From contig JAFKGQ010000018.1 in the NCBI GenBank assembly GCA_017307755.1, forward strand, positions 62,001 through 126,000: 64,000 bases of DNA, written 5' to 3'. Position numbers and translations under genes: made by a program. The notes beneath the pieces are model-generated. The model made no database searches and had not been told where the DNA came from. It saw only the letters and a list, made by a program, of their open reading frames with translations. This document shows positions 9,623 through 18,189 of the stretch, one piece after another. The DNA comes from Chitinophagaceae bacterium. GTDB lineage: Bacteria; Bacteroidota; Bacteroidia; Chitinophagales; Chitinophagaceae. Positions within the stretch are counted from its first letter, which is position 1. Every line of letters starts with the position of its first letter.

Positions 9623-9739
9623 TTATAAAATAAAATACCAGAAAAGCGTGGCCGATAAACAGCCGGCGATAAAGGCTAATATCAATCCGGGAATGGAGAC
9701 AGGCTTTTCATTTACGGGTACGGCATGGATCTTTTTCAT
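9623..9739 (-). CDS. Small single-span membrane protein, 38 residues
   Basis: A short frame too small for routine calling: ATG at 9737-9739, TAA at 9623-9625. It begins MKKIHAVPVNEKPVSIPG, followed by a hydrophobic stretch ILAFIAGCLSATLFWYFIL that runs to the C-terminus. This gives a basic, cytoplasmic N-tail and one membrane helix that just spans the bilayer. It sits alone on the minus strand between the creatininase and a terminator. I do not recognise a named family. The lysine-rich start, sensible codon use and well-shaped helix make it more likely real than chance. Confidence 0.5.
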   Translation of the reverse strand: MKKIHAVPVNEKPVSIPGLILAFIAGCLSATLFWYFIL

Positions 9740-9820
9740 ACGTAATTATTTGCACTTTACAGGTAAAACAACCTACATGCCAGGACTATCTTACTGAAAA
9801 TCAGCTATTAATCACAAACG

Positions 9821-9869
9821 CCCTTTCCTGACCCGGGACTATTTTCCCAAATCAGGAAAGGGATTTTTT
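9821..9869 (+). terminator. Intrinsic terminator, 11-bp stem
   Basis: CCCTTTCCTGA at 9821-9831 pairs perfectly with TCAGGAAAGGG at 9852-9862 across a 20-base loop, and is followed by ATTTTTT. The T-run is on the plus strand, so it would end transcription of the SusC-SusD-creatininase operon 200 bases upstream, or insulate the next gene. With the small minus-strand gene, this accounts for the 330-base gap at 9620-9949; nothing else is evident there. Confidence 0.75.
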
Positions 9870-9949
9870 ATTTCGGGTACAGGGGTAACAAAGCCGCGGT
9901 CCAGCTGATATAAAGACAAACAGATTTTTCAACATCAAAAACTAAAATT

Positions 9950-10351
9950 ATGAACACGAGAAAAACTATCGCCGTTTGCCTTATCGCCGGAGTAGCATTA
10001 GCCATCAGCCATTCTTCTTCCGCCCAGATCAGACTGAGTGCCGTCAGCACCACGCACCTGACTACGGCCGCCTCATTGAACACTCCATCCATCAGCAATG
10101 CGCTGCATACCTCTTCTGCCGTTGCAGCCAGCTCTGCAAGTCAGGCGAAGGCCACCGGCACGGCTACCGCTGACAAGGCCGTACAGACCACCGTAACGAC
10201 AGAGAAAAAGGCAGCCGCCGACACCCGCCGGATAGAAGCAAAGACAACTACTGCAGTCAGCAATACAAAGGATGATGCCAAGGGCTCCTCGGCCGCTTCG
10301 GCCAACGTAGAGGTAAAAAGCTCCACCAGCGCCAGCGTCCAAAAACAATAG
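9950..10351 (+). CDS. Exported Ser/Thr/Ala/Lys-rich low-complexity protein
   Basis: The 133-residue protein has a clear signal peptide (RKTIAVCLIAGVALAISHSSSAQ, cleavage after about residue 25). Its mature part consists almost wholly of Ser, Thr, Ala, Lys and Val, for example SSAVAASSASQAKATGTATA. There are no cysteines and no predicted fold, so it is probably disordered. It could be a periplasmic or surface linker-like protein. It is followed 59 bases later by a probable outer-membrane barrel, with which it may be co-expressed. No family is recognised. Confidence 0.7.
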   Translation: MNTRKTIAVCLIAGVALAISHSSSAQIRLSAVSTTHLTTAASLNTPSISNALHTSSAVAASSASQAKATGTATADKAVQTTVTTEKKAAADTRRIEAKTTTAVSNTKDDAKGSSAASANVEVKSSTSASVQKQ

Positions 10352-10410
10352 ATCCCTATGTTGCAGCGGTTGCCGGATACACCGGCGCCGCTGCTTTAAA
10401 TCCTTTTTCC

Positions 10411-11196
10411 ATGTTGCGATATATATTCTTTCTCCTGCTGCTCGCAGGCACAGCCAGCGCACAGGATTCTTCCAGCCATTTTATCATCGGTGTAACGGGT
10501 AATTCCAGCCTGAACTATTATGGCAGAGTGGATAGTCTGAAAAGCAGCGCCGTCATACCCTTTGTCGGTGTCAACCTGAAAAACGGTGTATACCTGAACG
10601 CTGATTTTGTTTTTATTCACAATCAGTTGCAATCCCAATATGCAGCCACGCTGCTAGAAGGCGGTTATAACTTCAGAAATAAAAAAGGTAGCTGGGCCGG
10701 CAATCTTTCTACAACAAGATATTTCTACCAGGACAATACGGATCTTATACAATCCGCGGTCAAACAATCGGTGACAGCCAGCATTACGCAATTAAATAAA
10801 ATAATAAACATAACCCTGGGCGGCGATATCAAATTCAGCAGCCAGGCCGACCCCGGACTGCAGGCGGGACTCGATCACATCATCCGTTGGACCCATGTAT
10901 TCCACCATGGCGTCATCGTCCTGGACCCTTCAGCCTATGTATATGCCGGCACCCAACATTTTACACAAACCTTTTATCAGCAACGGCACCTGCTGTTGTT
11001 CCCCGCAGGAGAGGAAGCCGTGACAAAAGATAGCCGGCAGTTCAAAATATTGAGCTATGAATGTAGCCTTCCGGTGATCTTCGCATACAGGAAATGCTTT
11101 CTTATCCTTACACCCGCCTATGTACTGCCGCAGGATCTGCTCACAACAGCAAATAACCTCTTTTATGTTACCGCTACTGTGAAGTTCTCCTTATAA
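10411..11196 (+). CDS. Probable outer-membrane beta-barrel protein
   Basis: The 261-residue protein has a signal peptide ending at TASAQ (about residue 18). Amphipathic strands alternate through the rest (for example FVGVNLKNGVYLNADFVFI, KIINITLGGDIKF and ANNLFYVTATVKFSL), and the C-terminal strand carries an aromatic residue near the end, as outer-membrane barrels do. No named domain is recognised. Its 3' end overlaps the convergent P450-like gene by 23 bases. Confidence 0.65.
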   Translation: MLRYIFFLLLLAGTASAQDSSSHFIIGVTGNSSLNYYGRVDSLKSSAVIPFVGVNLKNGVYLNADFVFIHNQLQSQYAATLLEGGYNFRNKKGSWAGNLSTTRYFYQDNTDLIQSAVKQSVTASITQLNKIINITLGGDIKFSSQADPGLQAGLDHIIRWTHVFHHGVIVLDPSAYVYAGTQHFTQTFYQQRHLLLFPAGEEAVTKDSRQFKILSYECSLPVIFAYRKCFLILTPAYVLPQDLLTTANNLFYVTATVKFSL

Positions 11197-12190
11197 GCTG
11201 TACAGGCAGCCGGCAAGGTACCCGGACATTGTAGAGCGGCTCATATTCCAATGGCGCCGGCAGCAGCCTCACCTCCCAGCCGTTGAAAAGATATTCCAGA
11301 CATTCCGCCGTCATTTTTATTACAAAATCACGAGCCATACAGGCATGAGCGCCGGCGCCAAAAGCAAGATGCCCGCCGCCTCCCTCCCTGCCCGCAGCAG
11401 CCAGAACAAGCACCAGCTTATCGCCCTTTTTTATTCGATGCTCCCCGATATGCAAATCCTCTCCGGCTATGCGGCGGGTATGATGAACGGGAGGATCATA
11501 ACGAAGTACCTCTGTAACAAATGCCGGCCAGTCTTTTTGCCTCCCCTTTGCACAGGCATGGAGGAGCGCATTACACAGGATACCTTTTCCAGCGTCATAG
11601 CTCTGGATAAGCAGACCACAGACAGGGCCGACGGCGGCACCCGGGAGGCGTTGCTCCAGACACTTTCCGATGGTGATAGCCGCCTCATTGATAAGCGTTG
11701 CATCCCGGGGCGATGTCGCCGGCTGCATGATCTTCACCAGCCGGGGGAGGTTCTCAAACACCGCTTGCTGCTGCGGGAGATCAAAACCAACGCCAGCTAG
11801 GATGCCTGCGGCAGGCAAACGGGCGGCCACTTTTTCCACCCAATCGATGCTATCCGACGTGAGCATCGATCCCAGCAGGAACGGCCAGTCGGGCTGCCGG
11901 ATGTTTTCGTATAGCCTGTCTGTTGCAGCCCTCGTATTTTCATGCAGGGGCGGGTTCTGCAATCTCACCAGTCCATTTTTTATCATTTGCGCATAAACAC
12001 TCAGCCCTTCCCCCGGTACAGAAGGGATCAGTACCGCCGGATGCCGCAACAGGTGCAGACAGGCTTCGTAGGAATAGATGGCCCAGCAATCACTTTCCTT
12101 ATCCCAGTGGATACCGCCTTCCGCCAGCCGTTCGTGGTAGATGGCAAAGGGATCTTCAACTTCGGAGTGACGAAATAAAGTCTTATTCAT
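11174..12190 (-). CDS. Cytochrome P450-like protein, short and atypical
   Basis: The 338-residue protein has the P450 cysteine loop HLAFGAGAHACMA (FGxGxHxC) and the K-helix ExxR within VTEVLRYDPPV, so a heme-thiolate protein is expected. Two features are unusual. The I-helix region reads GLLIQSYDAGKGILCNA, without the acid-threonine pair used for O2 activation. The meander before the heme loop is collapsed to AAGREGGGG, where normal members carry an NRDPxxFxxPDxFDxxR stretch. Bacterial P450s are near 400 residues, so about 60 are missing. I chose the ATG at 12188-12190 (MNKTLFRHSEVEDPF) over a frame open to 12262, because the longer version would run into the ArsR gene. It may be a non-monooxygenase P450 or a decaying gene. 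Confidence 0.75.
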   Translation of the reverse strand: MNKTLFRHSEVEDPFAIYHERLAEGGIHWDKESDCWAIYSYEACLHLLRHPAVLIPSVPGEGLSVYAQMIKNGLVRLQNPPLHENTRAATDRLYENIRQPDWPFLLGSMLTSDSIDWVEKVAARLPAAGILAGVGFDLPQQQAVFENLPRLVKIMQPATSPRDATLINEAAITIGKCLEQRLPGAAVGPVCGLLIQSYDAGKGILCNALLHACAKGRQKDWPAFVTEVLRYDPPVHHTRRIAGEDLHIGEHRIKKGDKLVLVLAAAGREGGGGHLAFGAGAHACMARDFVIKMTAECLEYLFNGWEVRLLPAPLEYEPLYNVRVPCRLPVQLIRRTSQ

Positions 12191-12223
12191 ACGACGAATA
12201 TATGTACCTTTCAACATCAACAT

Positions 12224-12239
12224 TTCAATATATACTGAA
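12224..12239. promoter_or_regulatory. Putative ArsR-type operator in the divergent promoter
   Basis: TTCAATATATACTGAA is a 16-base inverted repeat, perfect except for one pair (TTCA-n-TATATA-n-TGAA). It lies 3 bases before the start of the regulator and 34 bases before the P450 start. Many ArsR-family repressors bind TTCA/TGAA half-sites with AT-rich centres, so it fits joint repression of both divergent genes. The assignment is inferred from position and symmetry. Confidence 0.5.
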
Positions 12240-12241
12240 CT

Positions 12242-12925
12242 ATGGAAGATCAATTCAGTCATATCGCCTCGCTCATCGGCGACCCCGTGCGGGCAAAGAT
12301 CCTATGGGCATTGATGGACGGGAAGGCCTATACTGCTACGGAATTGGCCATACAGGTGGACACTACCCGCCCAAACCTGAGCATGCACCTCCGCAAACTG
12401 TCGGACGCGAAACTTCTCTCCGTGGAAGTACAGGGACGGCATCGCTACTACGCTTTTTCCCGGCCGGAAGTACCCTATGCGCTGGAAGCCATGGCTGGCC
12501 TGCTCCCCACCGGAGAAGCCGTGAAAAAGATGCCTGTTGCAGAGATCCTGCCCATTGCGTATTGCCGTCACTGTTATGACCACCTGGCGGGGAAGGTAGG
12601 CGTCCTCCTGACGGAGAGTATGGTACGGCAGAAGTTTATCGTCCATCGGGGGACACAGTTCGAAGTGACGGCTACAGGGGTAAAATGGTTTGGACAGCTG
12701 GACATCGACTGTATAGAGTTGCAAAGCCTGCGCCGTAGTTTCTCCCGGGCCTGCCTGGACTGGACAGAAAGAAAACATCACCTGGCAGGATCGCTGGGCG
12801 CCGCACTGCTGACAAGGATGATGAAGTCCCATTGGCTGCGGGCAACCGCACATTCCAGGGCATTAGTAGTCACGGGCAAAGGACGTAAAGCCATTAATGA
12901 GCTTTTTAAGGTGGAAATATCATAA
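12242..12925 (+). CDS. ArsR-family winged-helix transcriptional regulator
   Basis: The 227-residue protein opens with an ArsR-type winged helix: IASLIGDPVRAKILWALMDG, then YTATELAIQVDTTRPNLSMH as the recognition helix-turn-helix and LLSVEVQGRHRYYAF as the wing. A C-terminal extension of about 130 residues contains YCRHCYDHLAGKVG, a Cys/His-rich stretch that might bind a metal or ligand. Classical ArsR proteins are about 100-120 residues; this longer architecture is common in regulators annotated as HTH_20 plus an uncharacterised domain. It diverges from the P450-like gene across a 51-base gap containing a matching palindrome, so local regulation is likely. Confidence 0.85.
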   Translation: MEDQFSHIASLIGDPVRAKILWALMDGKAYTATELAIQVDTTRPNLSMHLRKLSDAKLLSVEVQGRHRYYAFSRPEVPYALEAMAGLLPTGEAVKKMPVAEILPIAYCRHCYDHLAGKVGVLLTESMVRQKFIVHRGTQFEVTATGVKWFGQLDIDCIELQSLRRSFSRACLDWTERKHHLAGSLGAALLTRMMKSHWLRATAHSRALVVTGKGRKAINELFKVEIS

Positions 12926-13007
12926 AAAAAGAGCCGGGGACGTTAAACCGGAGGCTTTGATCCCGGTCATAAGGAACTACCGGCGAACCTATATCATTCC
13001 ATCTATT

Positions 13008-14792
13008 ATGAACAAAACCGCCAAATTTCTGCGTCTGGCCTTACCTGTCCTCTGCGGGGCTATCCTTTTGTCCTCATTTTTAGGCGAAACACGGCATCGA
13101 CGCTTCCCTTACCATGAAGCAGGGCTCACCGAAAGACAGGCCGCCGCCCACCTGATCAGCCGTTTTACCTATGGAGCTACTCCCGGACAGATAGACGAAG
13201 TTGTCAAAATGGGATTAGAAAAATGGTTCCGTGCACAGTTGGATGCATCCCTCCCCGACGACTCATTACAGACGATGTTAGCGCAATATGACGCGCTTAA
13301 GCTAAGCAACGCACAGATAGCCGCGGCCTTTCCCAGGAACGGACAGATAGTCCGTATGGCGGTCCGGGACGGATATGTCGATAAAGATTCAGTAAAGACC
13401 GATCAGAAAGCCTACCGGGATATATTAAAAAAATATAGGGATGAGAAAGGTTTTAAACCCGAACAGGAACTATTCCGGCAGCTATACTGTCAGAAGATCC
13501 TCAGGGCCGCCTATTCTCAGAACCAGTTGAGGGAGGTCATGACGGACTTCTGGTTCAACCATTTCAATGTCTCCATCACCAAGAATGATTGTGCGGAATT
13601 TATTCCCGTATACGAACGGGATGTCATACGTCCTGGGTCCCTGGGAAGGTTTGGCGATCTGCTAAAGACCACGGCCCACTCGCCCGCCATGCTGTACTAC
13701 CTGGACAATTTCACCAGCAGTGGTCCCGTCGACACCACAAAACCTATGCAGAAAGCCCGCAAGGCCCAGGGACTGAACGAGAACTATGCCCGCGAGCTGA
13801 TGGAGTTGCATACCCTGGGCGTCGATGGCGGCTATACCCAGCAGGACGTCACGCAAGCAGCAAGAGTACTGACGGGCTGGACAGTCTATCCCATGCGCAG
13901 GGCCCCGGAATCCTCCCCCTCCGGGATGACCGAAGAGTTCATACGCCGGCAAGGCTCTGTGCACGAAGGCGACTTCCTCTTTGCCGCCAACCGGCACGAC
14001 AAGGGAGAAAAAGTAGTATTAGGCAAACACTTCGGCCCCAATGGCGGCTATGAGGAAGGAGTACAGTTGTTGGAGATGCTGGCGCACCATCCTTCCACAG
14101 CCCGTTTTATCTCCCGGAAAATAGCGATCCGTTTTGTCAACGATGATCCTCCGGCCAGTCTGGTGGACAGGATGGCAAAAACATTCAGAGACAAGGATGG
14201 GGACATACGCGAGGTCATGATGACCATGGTCACCTCTCCCGAGTTCTGGAGCGCCTCAGCCATCAGGGAAAAGACAAAATCACCTTTCGAATTGGCCATC
14301 GGGGCCGTCCGTAGTCTCCGCGCACGGATCAACCAGCCCTTTCAACTGTATAACTGGGTAACACGTATGGGAGAGAAGATGTATTTCTACCAGGCTCCCA
14401 CCGGCTTCCCGGATAAAGGACAATTCTGGATCAATACAGGCTCGCTGCTCAATCGCATGAACTTCGGTCTGGCCCTGGCCACCGGCCGCATCCCCGGTAT
14501 CAGCTTCGACCTGGCCGTTCTGAACAACAATCATGAACCCGAAAGCGCACAAGCAGCCCTAATGACTTATTGCAAGCTCATCATGCCCGAACGGGACCTG
14601 GATCAGACGATCCGGCGACTGACACCTATGCTGGGTGATCCCAGCCTGCAGCAAAAAGTTAATGCTGCTGCTACGCAGAATGATGAAATGAGTGTAACGG
14701 AATCCGCACCGGTCCCTACGCCAATGACATCGGCCACGACAGCACAGGTGGTAGGCATCATCATTGGTTCACCCGAATATCAAAGACGTTAA
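13008..14792 (+). CDS. DUF1800-family exported protein
   Basis: This DUF1800 protein (594 residues from the chosen start) carries typical landmarks: AAAHLISRFTYGATPGQIDEV near the N-terminus, MTDFWFNHFNV, NENYARELMELHTLGVDGGY and FPDKGQFW. The ATG at 13008 (MNKTAKFLRLALPVLCGAIL) gives a signal peptide at the N-terminus; a longer frame from 12897 would overlap the regulator gene and bury that signal. DUF1800 and DUF1501 genes are regularly paired, and the DUF1501 gene follows 11 bases later. The biochemical role of the pair is not established. Export to the periplasm or envelope is expected. Confidence 0.88.
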   Translation: MNKTAKFLRLALPVLCGAILLSSFLGETRHRRFPYHEAGLTERQAAAHLISRFTYGATPGQIDEVVKMGLEKWFRAQLDASLPDDSLQTMLAQYDALKLSNAQIAAAFPRNGQIVRMAVRDGYVDKDSVKTDQKAYRDILKKYRDEKGFKPEQELFRQLYCQKILRAAYSQNQLREVMTDFWFNHFNVSITKNDCAEFIPVYERDVIRPGSLGRFGDLLKTTAHSPAMLYYLDNFTSSGPVDTTKPMQKARKAQGLNENYARELMELHTLGVDGGYTQQDVTQAARVLTGWTVYPMRRAPESSPSGMTEEFIRRQGSVHEGDFLFAANRHDKGEKVVLGKHFGPNGGYEEGVQLLEMLAHHPSTARFISRKIAIRFVNDDPPASLVDRMAKTFRDKDGDIREVMMTMVTSPEFWSASAIREKTKSPFELAIGAVRSLRARINQPFQLYNWVTRMGEKMYFYQAPTGFPDKGQFWINTGSLLNRMNFGLALATGRIPGISFDLAVLNNNHEPESAQAALMTYCKLIMPERDLDQTIRRLTPMLGDPSLQQKVNAAATQNDEMSVTESAPVPTPMTSATTAQVVGIIIGSPEYQRR

Positions 14793-14803
14793 AATATCTA
14801 TAT

Positions 14804-16081
14804 ATGGTCACGAGACGCGGTTTTTTAAAAGGAGGCGGCCTTGCCCTGCTGGGCGTCGGTCTCATGGGCGGCATACCAGGGTTTCTGGCGGAAGCAGCCG
14901 CAAACGATAAGATCATAAGACCTTACAAACGCAGGAAAGTGCTGGTCTGCATCTTTCAGAGAGGCGCCATGGACGGATTGATGGCTGTCACTCCTTTCTC
15001 CGACACATACCTGCAAACGGTAAGACCTACGCTATTCATCTCCGCGGCAAAGGACAGTAATGCCCATCCATTGATCGACCTGGACGGAAAATGGGGCCTC
15101 CACCCATCCATGCAATCCTTCGCACCTTTGTACAAGGACAAACGACTGGCCATCGTCCACGGCATAGGATCTCCCAATAATACACGCAGCCATTTCGACG
15201 CACAGGATTATATGGAATCCGGTACACCTTTTAACAAAGGTACTTCCAGCGGCTGGCTAAACAGGGCCGTAGGCCTCCTGGGACACGACGCCCTTACGCC
15301 CTTCACAGCCGTAAGCCTCACCTCCGCCCTCCCCCGCTGTTTTTATGGGGACAACCCTTCAGTCGCCATCAGCAATCTGCAAGATTTTGCCATCCAGATG
15401 AGAGGCAACCCTTCGGCGGCAGGCAAGGTAGCCAGCAGCTTCGAAGACCTCTACGATCAGACCTCCCCCGGCCTGCTAAAAGAGACGGGCAAAGAAAGCT
15501 TTGAAGCTATGAAGATGCTGCAGAAAGCCGACACGAGAAATTACAAGCCGGATAACAATGCCGTATATCCGAATTCACCGCTGGGTAACTCCCTGAAACA
15601 AATAGCCCAGCTGATAAAAATGGACGTAGGACTGGAGATCGCGTTCACAGAGTCCAACGGATGGGACACCCACTTCAATCAGGGAGCAGCGGACGGTATC
15701 TTCGCGCGCAACGTCACCGACCTGAGCAATTGCATCACGGCCTTCTGGACTGACCTCTCCTCTTATCAGGATGATGTCACCGTAATGACCATGACGGAAT
15801 TCGGCCGTACAGTACGGCAGAACGGCACAGGAGGGACAGACCATGGTCGCGCATCCTGCAATTTTATCCTGGGCAACGATGTCAATGGAGGCATGGTCCA
15901 TGGCCGGGTAGAAGCGCTGGCGGTGGAAAACCTGGAAGACGGCAGGGACCTGGCCGTCACCACGGATTTTAGGGCCGTATTCAGCGAAGTAGCGGACAAA
16001 CATCTGCAGTTGGGCAACGATCGCGTGCTATTCCCCGATTGGAATGGAAGTAAGATAGGTGTAATGAATAGCGTATCATAG
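14804..16081 (+). CDS. DUF1501-family protein with twin-arginine-like signal
   Basis: The 425-residue DUF1501 protein begins MVTRRGFLKGGGLALLGVG, a twin-arginine type leader implying folding before export. The fold belongs to the sulfatase/alkaline-phosphatase-like group. Visible landmarks are FQRGAMDGLMAVTPF, LHPSMQSFAPLYKDKRLAIV, SNGWDTHFNQG and MTEFGRTVRQNGTGGTDHG, the last being the family's most conserved block. It is the partner of the DUF1800 gene 11 bases upstream. Its 3' end overlaps the convergent GMC oxidoreductase by 6 bases. Confidence 0.88.
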   Translation: MVTRRGFLKGGGLALLGVGLMGGIPGFLAEAAANDKIIRPYKRRKVLVCIFQRGAMDGLMAVTPFSDTYLQTVRPTLFISAAKDSNAHPLIDLDGKWGLHPSMQSFAPLYKDKRLAIVHGIGSPNNTRSHFDAQDYMESGTPFNKGTSSGWLNRAVGLLGHDALTPFTAVSLTSALPRCFYGDNPSVAISNLQDFAIQMRGNPSAAGKVASSFEDLYDQTSPGLLKETGKESFEAMKMLQKADTRNYKPDNNAVYPNSPLGNSLKQIAQLIKMDVGLEIAFTESNGWDTHFNQGAADGIFARNVTDLSNCITAFWTDLSSYQDDVTVMTMTEFGRTVRQNGTGGTDHGRASCNFILGNDVNGGMVHGRVEALAVENLEDGRDLAVTTDFRAVFSEVADKHLQLGNDRVLFPDWNGSKIGVMNSVS

Positions 16082-17764
16082 GTTCCCCTTCTTCATCTCC
16101 TCCACCGCATAATGCGCAGCACGCGCGGTGAGCGCCATATAAAAAATAGAAGGACTCTGATTGGCCGTGCTGGTCATACAAGCCCCATCGGTGACAAATA
16201 CATTCTTACACTGATGGAATTGATTGTGCCCGTTCAACAACGAAGTTCCTGGGTCCTTGCCCATCCGGCACCCGCCCATTTCGTGAATATCCCTCCCCGG
16301 CGCCCAGTGGTTGTCATACTGCCGCACATCCTTTACCCCGGCGCTATCCAGCATCTCACTGGCCTGCGTCAGAAAGTCCTTAAGCAACCGCTCGTCATTG
16401 TCATCATAACCAACAGAGGTCACCAGCAGAGGAATACCCCACTGATCCTTTTTCTCTTTACTAAGATATACGTGGTTGGACTCCTTGGGGACTGTCTCTC
16501 CCTGCATATACATATATACCCCCCATCCGCCGGGCTCACTCATCGTCTCCTTATATGCCGCGCCAATACCAGCGTCCGCAGGCTCAACACCCCGCTCCCG
16601 GTAACAACCCGAGAACGCCATATACCCCCCTACAAAATCCATATCGTTTTTGCCCAGGTTACGAAAGTTGGGCATCATACATTCTGTTGTCCGCCGGCCG
16701 TAATAATATTTATCTTCAAAACCTTCGATACTCCCTCCCACCGAACCACGGTAATTCTGAAAACAAACGTATTTGCCCAGAAGTCCATTGTCATTGCCAA
16801 AGCCATTGGGAAATCTGCCGGACGTAGAGTTCAGCAGGATAAGGTTGGTATTCAGTGCAGAGGCATTCATAAATATCACGCGCGCATAATAATCCACCTC
16901 TTGTTTTGTGTTCGCGTCAATGACCTTCACACCAACCGCCTTCCCCTTTTTATCATCATAAATAATGGAATGTACTACGGAGAATGGCCTCACCGTGAGA
17001 TTACCCGTCTGTTGAGCCCAGGGCAATGTAGAAGATACGGAGCTGAAATACCCCCCGAAAGGGCATCCCCGCATACAGAGATCCCTGGCCTGGCATTTTC
17101 CTCTGCCTTGCTTTAGATGGATCTCTTTTGCCTCTGTCAACTGGGCCCAGCGCCCCTGGATATAATAACGGCCCTTGCCCTTGTACTTTGACTCAATTCT
17201 TTTTTTTAGTTCTTTTTCCGCACAGTTGAATTCAAATGGGGGTAGATACTCCCCATCCGGCATGGATTCGATCCCATCCCTGTTACCACAGATGCCGGAA
17301 AATATTTCCACATGTGAATACCAGGGTGCGATCTCCTCATAGGTAATTGGCCACTCGATACCATAACCATCCCTGGCAGGAGATATGAACTCATTTCTGC
17401 TCCACCGGGGACAAGCCCTCCCCCAGATAAGCGACTTACCTCCTACCTGGTAACCCCTGATCCATTCAAATGGCTTATCCTGTACATAGGGATGATCTTT
17501 ATCCTTAATAAAGAAATGGGCAGTATCCTCGCCAAAACCCGCCGCCTGGGTAATAAGAGGGTTTTCATCTACAAAACTCCTGGGCATCTGCCCGCGATGA
17601 GGAAACTCCCAGGAACGCATATTGGCAGTAGGATAATCTTTCAGATGTACAACGTTGCGTCCTCTTTCCAGGACAAGGGTCTTCAAACCCAATTCGCATA
17701 ATTCCTTGGCGGCCCAGCCTCCACTGATGCCCGACCCGATGACAATGGCGTCAAAATTATTCAT
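16076..17764 (-). CDS. GMC-family FAD-dependent oxidoreductase
   Basis: The 562-residue flavoprotein starts with the Rossmann motif IVIGSGISGGWAAKELCELG and shows GMC landmarks: GGKSLIWGRACPRW near residue 108 and the C-terminal active-site segment RDIHEMGGCRMG, followed by VFVTDGACMTSTANQSPS. These enzymes oxidise sugar or alcohol hydroxyls. No signal peptide is obvious, so it is probably cytoplasmic unless carried by a partner. It follows an NTF2-like gene by 20 bases. No gluconate-dehydrogenase small subunit or cytochrome gene adjoins it, so the electron acceptor is unclear. Confidence 0.9.
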   Translation of the reverse strand: MNNFDAIVIGSGISGGWAAKELCELGLKTLVLERGRNVVHLKDYPTANMRSWEFPHRGQMPRSFVDENPLITQAAGFGEDTAHFFIKDKDHPYVQDKPFEWIRGYQVGGKSLIWGRACPRWSRNEFISPARDGYGIEWPITYEEIAPWYSHVEIFSGICGNRDGIESMPDGEYLPPFEFNCAEKELKKRIESKYKGKGRYYIQGRWAQLTEAKEIHLKQGRGKCQARDLCMRGCPFGGYFSSVSSTLPWAQQTGNLTVRPFSVVHSIIYDDKKGKAVGVKVIDANTKQEVDYYARVIFMNASALNTNLILLNSTSGRFPNGFGNDNGLLGKYVCFQNYRGSVGGSIEGFEDKYYYGRRTTECMMPNFRNLGKNDMDFVGGYMAFSGCYRERGVEPADAGIGAAYKETMSEPGGWGVYMYMQGETVPKESNHVYLSKEKKDQWGIPLLVTSVGYDDNDERLLKDFLTQASEMLDSAGVKDVRQYDNHWAPGRDIHEMGGCRMGKDPGTSLLNGHNQFHQCKNVFVTDGACMTSTANQSPSIFYMALTARAAHYAVEEMKKGNL

Positions 17765-17784
17765 ATGGCAGTCCTGAAGCTTTT

Positions 17785-18144
17785 TTACATGGAAAAGGAC
17801 TCAGAGACGATCTTGCCGTCCTTTACATGGTACATACACAATTCGGTCATATCCATCTTACCCCTTCCTTTCATGGTCACGCTCATAAAGATAGTGATAG
17901 CAAAGGAATTGTCGGCAAGAAGAGGTTCGGATACCTTCATATCATGGTATTTCTCCACCATGGTCGCCCATTTCCTCCCTTTTTCCAGGATGGCATCCAG
18001 TCCTTTTGTTTCTTTTTCAAAATCAGGGGTGGAATGAGGTTCGATGCTGACAGCAGTCTTGGCATACAATTCTTTCTGGGCTTTTTCAAAATCTCCCTGG
18101 CGGCAGAGCTCTACCAGGCGGCTGGCAATCTCTTTCGTGCTCAT
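17785..18144 (-). CDS. SnoaL/NTF2-like small protein
   Basis: The 119-residue protein has the cone-shaped NTF2-like pattern: an N-terminal helical region (STKEIASRLVELCRQGDFEKA), a short AVSIEPH strand, the helix LDAILEKGRKWATMVEKYHD and C-terminal strands ending CMYHVKDGKIVSESF. This matches SnoaL-like proteins, which bind small ligands or act as isomerases. Its place directly before the GMC oxidoreductase suggests a helper or subsequent step for the oxidised sugar. The substrate is unknown. Confidence 0.75.
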   Translation of the reverse strand: MSTKEIASRLVELCRQGDFEKAQKELYAKTAVSIEPHSTPDFEKETKGLDAILEKGRKWATMVEKYHDMKVSEPLLADNSFAITIFMSVTMKGRGKMDMTELCMYHVKDGKIVSESFSM

Positions 18145-18189
18145 AAAAAGTTTTAGGAAAGATAATGCAAATCCCGCGCCCGGGGAAAA

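Noticed and set aside
16112..17116. Plus-strand open frame of 334 codons opposite the GMC oxidoreductase
   Set aside because: It is fully antisense to a well-supported gene, shows no domain or signal, and its residue mix is typical of a shadow frame.
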